Shown here: one piece after another, positions 1 to 5,374 of the stretch
Numbering within the stretch: the stretch's first letter is position 1
Layout: each line of letters begins with the position of its first letter
Assembly (NCBI GenBank): GCA_009778355.1
Contig: WRJY01000180.1
Coordinates: 1-6,031 of the forward strand
DNA: 6,031 bases
Origin: Desulfovibrionaceae bacterium
Lineage (GTDB): Bacteria > Pseudomonadota > Gammaproteobacteria > Burkholderiales > Burkholderiaceae_C
Direction of reading: 5' to 3'
Translations under genes and position numbers: made by a program
The notes under the pieces: generated by a model
The model's database searches: none
The model's input: the letters and a program-made list of their open reading frames with translations, nothing else
What the model was told of the DNA's origin: nothing

Positions 1-540
1 CTGGCCGCGCTGGCGCTGGCCGCGAGCGCGGGCTGCGCCCTGGGGCCGATGCTGTACGGCCTGCGCGAATACCGGGGCGAGCCGCACCGCGTCGAATCCA
101 TCGGCGTGTTCAATCAGGTCGAGTACTTCGACGACAGCAAGGGCACCAACGTCGGCGCCACCGTGGCGGCGCTGCAGGGGCTGGGCGCCGAGCGCAAGCT
201 CGTCGTCATTCTGGGCGGCGAGGGCAAGGGCCAGGATTTCGCGCCGCTCGCCGAGCCGCTGGCGCGCCACGCGCGCGCGGCGGTGCTGATCGGACGCGAC
301 GCGGGCCTGATTCGCGCCGCGCTGGAAGGCGCTGGGGTGCCGCTGATCGACGCGCCCTCGATGGAGCAAGCGGTGGAGTTGGCGCGCGAACGCGCCCAGC
401 CGGGCGACGCGGTGCTGCTGTCGCCGGCCTGCGCCAGTTTCGACATGTTCCGCGACTACGCGCACCGCGCCGAGGCGTTCCGCGATGCCGTGCGGGCGCT
501 GGCGTGCGCCGAGGGCGTTGAACTGGAGATGGCCTCATGA
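1..540 (+). CDS. murD: MurD, UDP-N-acetylmuramoyl-L-alanine--D-glutamate ligase (C-terminal part, 5' end outside window)
   Basis: The frame is open from the first base to the TGA at 538-540, giving 179 C-terminal residues; the start lies upstream. MurD is a cytoplasmic ATP-dependent Mur ligase that adds D-glutamate to UDP-MurNAc-L-Ala. What is visible is the end of the central domain and the C-terminal Rossmann-like domain. Key blocks, numbered from the window start, are PMLYGLREYRGEPHR (about 16-30), the ligase signature DDSKGTN (44-50, with the Lys and Thr that contact the product in this family), GGEGKGQDF (72-80) and LSPACASFDMF (140-150), the classical MurD C-terminal motif. No frameshift or missing motif is seen. 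The stop overlaps the ftsW start by ATGA. A methionine at 49 lies inside the conserved region and is not a gene start. Identity is certain from the C-terminal motifs; the N-terminal UDP-binding domain cannot be judged here. Confidence 0.96.
   Translation: MAALALAASAGCALGPMLYGLREYRGEPHRVESIGVFNQVEYFDDSKGTNVGATVAALQGLGAERKLVVILGGEGKGQDFAPLAEPLARHARAAVLIGRDAGLIRAALEGAGVPLIDAPSMEQAVELARERAQPGDAVLLSPACASFDMFRDYAHRAEAFRDAVRALACAEGVELEMAS
525..528 (+). promoter_or_regulatory. Ribosome binding site of ftsW inside murD
   Basis: GGAG lies within the last codons of murD, 8 bases before the ATG at 537. It supports the ftsW start that overlaps the murD stop. Confidence 0.6.
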
Positions 541-1802
541 GCGCCGCCGCCACCCCCCCCGTGGACAAACCCGCTCGCAATCGCAAGCGCCGCGACAAGC
601 GCGTAGACGAGTTGCCGGTGCGCATCGGCGGCCTGGAATACGCGCGCACGGCCAGCACGCCCTCGCGCATGTTGGGGTTCGACCAATCGCTGATCTGGGT
701 CTGCGTGGCGCTGCTGGCCTGGGGGCTGGTGATGGTGTATTCGGCCAGCATCGCGCTGCCCGACAACCCGCGGTCGGCGCAGCATGCATCGTATTTCTAT
801 GCCATGCGCCATGCCCTGTGGATCGGCCTGTCGTGCCTGGTGGCGCTGCTGGCTTTTCAGGTGCGCATGGACTGGTGGGAACGCGCCGCGCCGTGGGTGT
901 TCGTGGCTTCGCTGGCGCTGCTGTGCGTGGTGCTGGTGCCTCACGTAGGCATCGTGGTCAACGGCGCGCGCCGCTGGATCGGGCTGGGCGCGGTCAATTT
1001 CCAGCCGTCCGAACTGTCCAAGATCGCCGTGCTGCTGTACGCGGCCAACTACATGGTGCGCAAGATGGATGTCAAGGAGCGGTTTTTCCGCGCCGTGCTG
1101 CCGATGGGCGTGGCCGTGGGCGTGGTCGGCGTGCTGCTGCTGGCGCAGCCGGACATGGGGGCGTTTCTGGTGATCGCCGTGATCGCCATGGGCATCCTGT
1201 TCCTGGGCGGCGTGAACGCGCGCATGTTCTTTCTCATCGCCATGGTGCTGGCGGTGGCCTTCGCGATGATGATCTGGACCTCGCCCTGGCGGCGCGATCG
1301 CATCTTTGCCTACCTCGATCCCTGGAGCGAGGAGCACGCGCTGGGCAAGGGCTACCAGTTGTCGCACGCACTGATCGCCATCGGGCGGGGCGAGATTTTC
1401 GGCGTCGGCCTGGGCGGCAGCATCGAAAAGCTGCACTGGCTGCCCGAGGCGCATACCGACTTCCTGACCGCCATCATCGGCGAGGAGTTCGGCTTGGTCG
1501 GGCTGGTCTGCGTGATCTTCCTGTTCATGTGGCTGACGCGCCGCATCATGCACATCGGCCGTCAGGCGATCGCGCTGGACCGGGTGTTCTCCGGGCTGGT
1601 GGCGCAGGGCATCGGGCTGTGGCTGGGCTTTCAGGCGTTCATCAACATCGGCGTCAACCTGGGGGCGCTGCCCACCAAGGGACTGACACTGCCCTTCATG
1701 AGCTACGGCGGCTCGGCCATCATGGCCAACATGCTGGCCATCGCCATCGTGCTGCGGGTGGATGTCGAGAACCGGCATCTCATGCGAGGAGGGCGGGCAT
1801 GA
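537..1802 (+). CDS. ftsW: FtsW, septal peptidoglycan glycosyltransferase (SEDS family)
   Basis: A 421-residue polytopic membrane protein that polymerises lipid II into glycan strands at the division septum, working with the transpeptidase PBP3/FtsI. The first 45 or so residues are cytoplasmic and strongly basic (RNRKRRDKR at 14-22), followed by many hydrophobic segments, starting about 50-72, 93-108 and 119-135. SEDS signatures are present: NGARRWIGLGAVNFQPSEL (142-160), QPDMGAF (204-210), RRDRIFAYLDPW (252-263), LPEAHTDFLTAIIGEEFGL (302-320) and the C-terminal block NIGVNLGALPTKGLTLPF (370-387) followed by MSYGGSA (388-394). Asp308 in HTDF corresponds to the putative catalytic aspartate of the family (Asp297 in E. 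coli FtsW, from memory). Location in the dcw cluster beside murG and murD argues for FtsW over its elongation paralogue RodA. The ATG overlaps the murD stop, has GGAG upstream, and was chosen for that reason. An eight-C run lies at codons 6-8. Confidence 0.97.
   Translation: MSAAATPPVDKPARNRKRRDKRVDELPVRIGGLEYARTASTPSRMLGFDQSLIWVCVALLAWGLVMVYSASIALPDNPRSAQHASYFYAMRHALWIGLSCLVALLAFQVRMDWWERAAPWVFVASLALLCVVLVPHVGIVVNGARRWIGLGAVNFQPSELSKIAVLLYAANYMVRKMDVKERFFRAVLPMGVAVGVVGVLLLAQPDMGAFLVIAVIAMGILFLGGVNARMFFLIAMVLAVAFAMMIWTSPWRRDRIFAYLDPWSEEHALGKGYQLSHALIAIGRGEIFGVGLGGSIEKLHWLPEAHTDFLTAIIGEEFGLVGLVCVIFLFMWLTRRIMHIGRQAIALDRVFSGLVAQGIGLWLGFQAFINIGVNLGALPTKGLTLPFMSYGGSAIMANMLAIAIVLRVDVENRHLMRGGRA
553..560 (+). 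repeat. Poly-C tract (8 bases) near the ftsW start
   Basis: Eight consecutive C bases cover parts of codons 6-8 of ftsW (Thr-Pro-Pro). Such a run is prone to slippage or miscalling. In an essential gene it is unlikely to be a phase-variation switch, and the frame is intact here. Confidence 0.9.
1787..1792 (+). promoter_or_regulatory. Ribosome binding site of murG inside ftsW
   Basis: A consensus AGGAGG lies in the last codons of ftsW, 6 bases before the murG ATG at 1799. It is the best Shine-Dalgarno in the window and fixes the murG start at the ATGA overlap. Confidence 0.85.
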
Positions 1803-2887
1803 GCGGCTTGCGCGTGACGCCCAAATGCGCCCTGGTCATGGCCGGCGGCACCGGCGGCCACATCTTCCCAGGGCTGGCGGTGGCCGATGCCCTGCGTGGA
1901 CGCGGCTGGCGCGTGCACTGGCTGGGCGCGCCGGGCAGCATGGAGCAGCAATTGGTACCGCCGCGCGGCTACCCGTTCGAGGCCATCGACTTCGGCGGCG
2001 TGCGCGGCAAGGGGCTGCTCACGCTGGCGCTGTTGCCGTTGCGCCTGCTGCGGGCGTTTGCGCAGAGCATTGGCGTGATCCGGCGCGTCAAGCCCGACGT
2101 GCTGGTGGGTCTGGGCGGCTACATCGCTTTTCCGGGCGCCCTGATGGGCGTGGCGCTGGGCAAGCCGCTGGTGCTGCACGAGCAGAACTCGGTGCCCGGC
2201 CTGGCCAACAAGGTGCTGGCGGGCATGGCCGACCGCGTGTTTACCGCTTTTCCCGGCGTGCTGCCCAAGGCCCGCCGGGTGCAATGGGTGGGCAACCCGC
2301 TGCGCGAGGCGTTCACGCGCCAGCCCGATCCGGTGGCGCGCTTTGCCGGGCGCGCCGGCCCGCTGCGCCTGCTGGTGGTGGGCGGCAGCCTGGGCGCGCA
2401 GGCGCTCAACGAGGTGGTGCCCAAGGCGCTGGCGCTGATACTGCCCGGACAACGGCCCTGCGTCACGCACCAAAGCGGCGCCAAACAAATCGACCAACTG
2501 CGCGCCAATTACCAGGCGGCGGGCGTGGAGGCCGAGTTGCTGCCGTTCATCGACGACATGGCCAGCGCCTGTGCCGAGGCCGATTTGGTGATCTGCCGCG
2601 CCGGAGCCACTACCGTCACCGAGATCGCCGCCATCGGCGCGGCGGCGCTGTTCGTGCCCTTCCCGCACGCGGTGGACGACCACCAGAGCGCCAACGCCCG
2701 CTTCCTGGCCGAACAGGACGCGGGCTGGCTGATTCAGCAGCGCGACCTGAGCGCCGAAAAACTCGCCGCCATGCTACAAAATACAGAGCGCCGGGCGTTG
2801 CTTGCCGTGGCGCAAAAAGCCAAATCGCTGCAAAAAACCAGCGCCGCCGGCGACATCGCCGCCGCCTGCGAGGAGTTGGCCGCATGA
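1799..2887 (+). CDS. murG: MurG, UDP-GlcNAc:lipid I N-acetylglucosaminyltransferase
   Basis: A 362-residue GT28-family glycosyltransferase with the GT-B fold. It acts on the inner face of the cytoplasmic membrane and moves GlcNAc from UDP-GlcNAc to lipid I, making lipid II, the substrate that FtsW polymerises. The N-terminal acceptor domain carries GGTGGHIFPGLA (16-27) and GLGGY (104-108) with HEQNSVPGLAN (127-137). The C-terminal donor domain carries VGGSLGA (194-200), HQSGAKQ (224-230), CRAGATTVTEIAAIG (266-280, with Glu275 at the position that holds the UDP ribose) and PFPHAVDDHQSANA (287-300). Length matches the family. The ATG overlaps the ftsW stop and sits behind AGGAGG. The last 40 residues contain MLQNTE, encoded by an AT-rich motif also found at the end of murC. 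The stop overlaps the ATG of the 28-codon ORF rather than murC itself. Confidence 0.97.
   Translation: MSGLRVTPKCALVMAGGTGGHIFPGLAVADALRGRGWRVHWLGAPGSMEQQLVPPRGYPFEAIDFGGVRGKGLLTLALLPLRLLRAFAQSIGVIRRVKPDVLVGLGGYIAFPGALMGVALGKPLVLHEQNSVPGLANKVLAGMADRVFTAFPGVLPKARRVQWVGNPLREAFTRQPDPVARFAGRAGPLRLLVVGGSLGAQALNEVVPKALALILPGQRPCVTHQSGAKQIDQLRANYQAAGVEAELLPFIDDMASACAEADLVICRAGATTVTEIAAIGAAALFVPFPHAVDDHQSANARFLAEQDAGWLIQQRDLSAEKLAAMLQNTERRALLAVAQKAKSLQKTSAAGDIAAACEELAA
2771..2789 (+). repeat. AT-rich dispersed motif, copy 1 (3' part of murG)
   Basis: The 19-bp motif ATGCTACAAAATACAGAGC encodes MLQNTE (with following base) and stands out from its GC-rich surroundings. It matches the copy at 4353-4371 at 17 of 19 positions. 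From memory, short repeats beginning with similar GCTACAAAA wording are common in Comamonadaceae genomes; that link is inference. Confidence 0.6.
2871..2875 (+). promoter_or_regulatory. Ribosome binding site of the 28-codon ORF (probably the ancestral murC site)
   Basis: AGGAG in the last codons of murG lies 8 bases before the ATG at 2884. Before the duplication this was presumably the murC ribosome binding site. It now serves the upstream copy of the start, 92 bases away from the true murC ATG. Confidence 0.6.
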
Positions 2888-2917
2888 AGCACGCCATACG
2901 GCACATTCATTTCGTCG
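2881..2917 (+). repeat. Direct repeat of the murC start, upstream copy
   Basis: This 37-bp segment matches 2964-3000 at 36 of 37 positions, offset 83 bp. The only difference is G at 2901 against A at 2984, which is the third base of Arg6 in both copies and so is synonymous. The match extends three more bases leftward with one mismatch (2878-2880). Similarity ends sharply at 2918. The repeat covers the ATGA junction and the first 11 codons. Confidence 0.97.
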
Positions 2918-2970
2918 CGGTATCGAAATGCCGACGAAATCCGGTCCGAACGAAAGGCGGGGTCGCATGA
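2884..2970 (+). CDS. Small ORF, 28 codons, duplicated murC start (possible leader peptide or decoy)
   Basis: This ORF has no function that I recognise. It starts at the ATG that overlaps the murG stop (ATGA 2884-2887) and ends at the TGA that overlaps the murC start (ATGA 2967-2970), so it links the two genes by coupled overlaps. Residues 1-11 are MKHAIRHIHFV, identical to the first 11 residues of MurC; the rest, AVSKCRRNPVRTKGGVA, is basic and unrelated to MurC. The 83-bp offset puts it in a different frame from murC, so it cannot simply extend MurC. It has AGGAG at a good distance, better than the murC site. It may be translated as a leader peptide and allow reinitiation at murC, or it may be only a scar of a local duplication. 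That the frame is open and both junctions are preserved could be chance. Confidence 0.45.
   Translation: MKHAIRHIHFVAVSKCRRNPVRTKGGVA
2909..2940 (+). repeat. Inverted repeat, 9-bp stem with 14-base loop, between the two murC starts
   Basis: ATTTCGTCG (2909-2917, in the upstream copy) and CGACGAAAT (2932-2940) are perfect reverse complements. The right arm can instead pair with the equivalent bases in murC proper (2992-3004), where complementarity is longer. No T run follows, so this is not a rho-independent terminator. A role as a switch is inference only. Confidence 0.7.
2953..2957 (+). promoter_or_regulatory. Weak candidate ribosome binding site of murC
   Basis: AAAGG lies 9 bases before the murC ATG at 2967, followed by a G-rich stretch. 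It is a poorer match to the Shine-Dalgarno consensus than the AGGAG before the small ORF, so murC translation may rely on coupling. Confidence 0.4.
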
Positions 2971-3000
2971 AGCACGCCATACGACACATTCATTTCGTCG
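2964..3000 (+). repeat. Direct repeat of the murC start, copy within murC
   Basis: This is the partner of 2881-2917 (36 of 37 identical). It contains the true murC start and continues into the conserved VGVGGSGMSG motif, so this is the functional copy. Confidence 0.97.
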
Positions 3001-4397
3001 GCGTGGGCGGCTCGGGCATGAGCGGCATCGCCGAGGTGCTGCACAACCTGGGCTATGTGGTGTCCGGCTCCGACCTGGCCGACAGCGCCATGCTGCGCCG
3101 CCTGGCCGGCATGGGCATCCGCACCTTCGTCGGCCACGCCGCCGCCAACGTGGCCGCGGCGGACGCGGTCGTCACGTCCACCGCCGTCAAGCCCGACAAC
3201 CCCGAGGTGCTGAGCGCCCGCGAGCGGCGCATTCCGGTGGTGCCGCGCGCCCTCATGCTGGCCGAGTTGATGCGCCTGAAGCAGGGCATCGCCATCGCCG
3301 GCACGCACGGCAAGACCACCACCACCAGCCTGGTGGCCAGCGTGCTGGCCGAAGCGGGGCTGGACCCGACCTTCGTCATCGGCGGGCGCCTGAACAGCGC
3401 CGGGGCCAATGCGCGGCTGGGCTCGGGCGAGTACATCGTGGTCGAGGCCGACGAGTCCGACGCATCGTTTCTGAACCTGCTGCCGGTAATGGCGGTCGTG
3501 ACCAACATCGACGCCGACCACATGGAAACCTACGGCCACGACTTTGGCCGGCTGAAAAAGGCGTTCGTCGATTTTCTGCACCGTATGCCGTTTTACGGCG
3601 CGGCCATTCTGTGCCTGGAAAGCCCGGCGGTGCGCGACATCGTGGCCGAGGTCACTTGCCCCGTCACCACCTACGGCTTCGCCGAAGACGCCCAAGTGCG
3701 AGCGGTCGACGTGCGCGCCAGCGGCGCGCAGATGCGCTTTACCGCCCAGCGCCGCAACGGCGTCAAGTTGCCCGATTTGCCGGTGACGCTGAACCTGGCC
3801 GGCGCGCACAACGTGCTGAACGCGCTGGCGGCCATCGCGGTGGCGGCGGAACTGAACATCGCCGACGCCGCCGTGCAGCAGGCGCTGGCCGGTTTCAAGG
3901 GCGTGGGCCGGCGCTTCCAGCCCTACGGCGACTTGCCCGCCAGGGCGGGCGGGCGCTTCACCCTGATCGACGACTACGGCCACCATCCGGCGGAAATGGC
4001 CGCCACGCTGGCGGCGGCGCGCGGCGCTTTTCCGGGCCGGCGGCTGGTGCTGGCGTTCCAGCCGCACCGCTACACCCGCACGCGCGACTGCTTCGAGGAC
4101 TTTGTCAAGGTCATCGGCAGCGCCGACCGCGTGGTGCTGACGGAGGTTTATGCCGCCGGCGAGGAGCCCGTCGTCGCCGCCGATGGCCGCTCGCTGGCGC
4201 GCGCGTTGCGCGTGGCCGGCAAGGTGGAACCGACGTTCGTGGCCGACGTTGCCGAGCTGCCCGCGTTGATCGCCGAGCAGGCGCAGGACGGCGACGTGGT
4301 GATGTGCATGGGCGCCGGTTCGATCGGCGGCGTGCCGGCGAAAGTCGTTGAGATGCTACAAAAAACTGAGCATAATCCGGGGCGGGCAACACGATGA
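2967..4397 (+). CDS. murC: MurC, UDP-N-acetylmuramate--L-alanine ligase
   Basis: A 476-residue cytoplasmic ATP-dependent ligase that adds L-alanine to UDP-MurNAc, the first peptide step of the pathway. The N-terminal UDP-binding domain opens with HFVGVGGSGMSGIAEVL (9-25). The central ATPase domain has the P-loop AGTHGKTTTTSL (111-122), EADESDASF (160-168) and TNIDADHMETYG (179-190). NLAGAHNVLNALAAIA (276-291) and RRFQPYGD (315-322) follow. The C-terminal domain has DDYGHHPAE (335-343), FQPHRYTRTRDCFEDF (364-379), VYAAGEEP (394-401) and GAGSIG (449-454). All family motifs are present and length is normal. Frame-consistent upstream starts at 2802 (inside murG) and 2928 lack a ribosome site and would add residues before the conserved MKHAIRHIHF start, so 2967 is preferred. 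The gene lies behind a duplicated copy of its own start. The C-terminus (MLQKTEHN) comes from an AT-rich repeat motif. Confidence 0.96.
   Translation: MKHAIRHIHFVGVGGSGMSGIAEVLHNLGYVVSGSDLADSAMLRRLAGMGIRTFVGHAAANVAAADAVVTSTAVKPDNPEVLSARERRIPVVPRALMLAELMRLKQGIAIAGTHGKTTTTSLVASVLAEAGLDPTFVIGGRLNSAGANARLGSGEYIVVEADESDASFLNLLPVMAVVTNIDADHMETYGHDFGRLKKAFVDFLHRMPFYGAAILCLESPAVRDIVAEVTCPVTTYGFAEDAQVRAVDVRASGAQMRFTAQRRNGVKLPDLPVTLNLAGAHNVLNALAAIAVAAELNIADAAVQQALAGFKGVGRRFQPYGDLPARAGGRFTLIDDYGHHPAEMAATLAAARGAFPGRRLVLAFQPHRYTRTRDCFEDFVKVIGSADRVVLTEVYAAGEEPVVAADGRSLARALRVAGKVEPTFVADVAELPALIAEQAQDGDVVMCMGAGSIGGVPAKVVEMLQKTEHNPGRATR
4353..4371 (+). repeat. AT-rich dispersed motif, copy 2 (3' end of murC)
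   Basis: ATGCTACAAAAAACTGAGC lies in the last codons of murC, encoding MLQKTE with the following base. It matches 2771-2789 at 17 of 19 positions. Both copies are in the same strand sense and read in the frame giving MLQ(N/K)TE near the protein's C-terminus. Confidence 0.6.
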
Positions 4398-5374
4398 TGA
4401 CGCAACACGGCATTCAATTCGGGAAAGTGGCGGTGCTCATGGGCGGGCAGTCAGCCGAGCGCCGGATTTCCCTGCTGTCGGGCCAGGGCGTGTTGCAGGC
4501 GTTGCGCGCGCGCGGGGTGGATGCGCACGCCTTCGACCCGGCCACGCAGCCGATGGACGACTTGCGCCGCGAGGGCTTTGCGCGCTGCTTCATCGCCCTG
4601 CATGGCCGCTTCGGCGAGGACGGCACGGTGCAGGGCGCGCTGGAGTTGCTGGGCATTCCGTACACCGGCTCCGGCGTGATGGCTTGCAGCATCGCCATCG
4701 ACAAGGCCATGACCAAGCACGTCTGGCTGGCCGAAGGGCTGCCGACCCCGCGCTACGCCATGCTGCGCCGCGGCGAATACGACGCCGCCCGCGCGCGCGC
4801 CGTCATGCAGGAGCTGGGGCTGCCACTGATCGTCAAGCCAGCGCGCGAAGGCTCTTCGCTCGGCCTGACCAGGGTTGACAGCGCCGGCCAGATCGACGCC
4901 GCGCTGGCGCAGGCCGCTGCCCTCGATGCCGACATCCTGTGCGAGCAGTTCATCGCCGGCGACGAAGTGACCTGCGCGGTGCTGGGCCAGGGCGCTGGCG
5001 CGCGGGCGCTGCCGGTGATCCACATCGTCGCGCCCGGCGGCCAGTACGACTACCAGAACAAGTACTTCAGCGACGTCACCGAATACCGCGTGCCGTGCGA
5101 TCTGCCGGCAGGCGAGGAAGCCGCCATCCAGGCGCTGGCCCTCAGGGCCTACCGGGTACTCGGCTGCCGCGGCTGGGGCCGGGTGGACGTGATGATCGAC
5201 GCCGCCACGCGCCAGCCCTGCCTGCTGGAAATCAACACCTCGCCCGGCATGACCAGCCATTCACTGGTGCCCATGGCGGCCAGGGCCACCGGCATCGGCT
5301 ACGAGGAGCTGTGCCTGCAACTGCTGGCCAGCGCCGCGCTCGACAACCCCGCCTCGCCGGGAGGCCGCGCATGA
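4394..5374 (+). CDS. ddlB: D-alanine--D-alanine ligase, DdlB type
   Basis: A 326-residue cytoplasmic ATP-grasp enzyme that joins two D-alanines; MurF then attaches the dipeptide to the precursor. The N-terminal signature is GGQSAERRISLLSG (17-30), with Glu22 in the place of the substrate-binding Glu15 of E. coli DdlB. HGRFGEDGTVQG (70-81) and PYTGSGVMAC (89-98) follow. The ATP-grasp core shows KPAREGSSLG (148-157), with Ser154 matching E. coli Ser150. YDYQNKYFSD (218-227) has Tyr224 at the position (Tyr216) associated with D-Ala rather than D-lactate use. RVDVMID (263-269) and LLEINTSPGMTSHSLVP (277-293) carry the metal ligands Asp265, Glu279 and Asn281. The position after Ala-Glu-Arg is Arg24, where Glu is usual. 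Start: ATGATG at 4394-4399 offers two adjacent starts; 4394 keeps the ATGA overlap with murC, and only a G-rich stretch precedes it as a ribosome site. Confidence 0.95.
   Translation: MMTQHGIQFGKVAVLMGGQSAERRISLLSGQGVLQALRARGVDAHAFDPATQPMDDLRREGFARCFIALHGRFGEDGTVQGALELLGIPYTGSGVMACSIAIDKAMTKHVWLAEGLPTPRYAMLRRGEYDAARARAVMQELGLPLIVKPAREGSSLGLTRVDSAGQIDAALAQAAALDADILCEQFIAGDEVTCAVLGQGAGARALPVIHIVAPGGQYDYQNKYFSDVTEYRVPCDLPAGEEAAIQALALRAYRVLGCRGWGRVDVMIDAATRQPCLLEINTSPGMTSHSLVPMAARATGIGYEELCLQLLASAALDNPASPGGRA
5359..5364 (+). promoter_or_regulatory. Ribosome binding site of ftsQ inside ddlB
   Basis: GGGAGG lies in the last codons of ddlB, 6 bases before the ATG at 5371. It favours this start over the in-frame methionines at codons 7 and 14. 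Confidence 0.75.

Noticed and set aside
456..1778. Long antisense open frame (440 codons) across ftsW, and similar ones at 1703-2683, 2907-4067 and 4451-5260
   Set aside because: They lie opposite clear essential genes, have low-complexity His/Arg/Gln/Ala-rich translations with no recognised domain, and are expected where GC-rich codon bias removes stops from the complementary frame.
2101..2378. GCTGGTGG octamers (2101-2108, 2371-2378) as Chi sites
   Set aside because: The Chi octamer is established for enterobacteria, and this word is expected often in GC-rich coding sequence with Leu-Val codons.
485..2887. An 800-codon + strand open frame that runs through ftsW and into murG
   Set aside because: Only the part from 1799 is MurG. 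The upstream part is an out-of-frame shadow of ftsW with an Arg/Ala/Gly-rich translation and no domain, so it is not a fusion protein.
2918..2963. The unmatched 46 bp between the murC-start repeats as a remnant of an insertion sequence
   Set aside because: No terminal inverted repeats at its edges, no transposase fragment, and a 37-bp flanking repeat is far longer than usual target-site duplications. A local duplication or template-switch event fits better.
2802..2966. Upstream in-frame starts for murC at 2802 and 2928
   Set aside because: 2802 is deep inside murG, neither start has a clear ribosome site, and both would add non-conserved residues before the conserved MKHAIRHIHF start. The ATG at 2967 fits the overlap pattern.
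4875..4880. TTGACA inside ddlB as the -35 box of an internal promoter for ftsQ
   Set aside because: Nothing resembling a -10 box lies 16-18 bases downstream; the region is GC-rich coding sequence, and the hexamer falls across conserved-frame codons.
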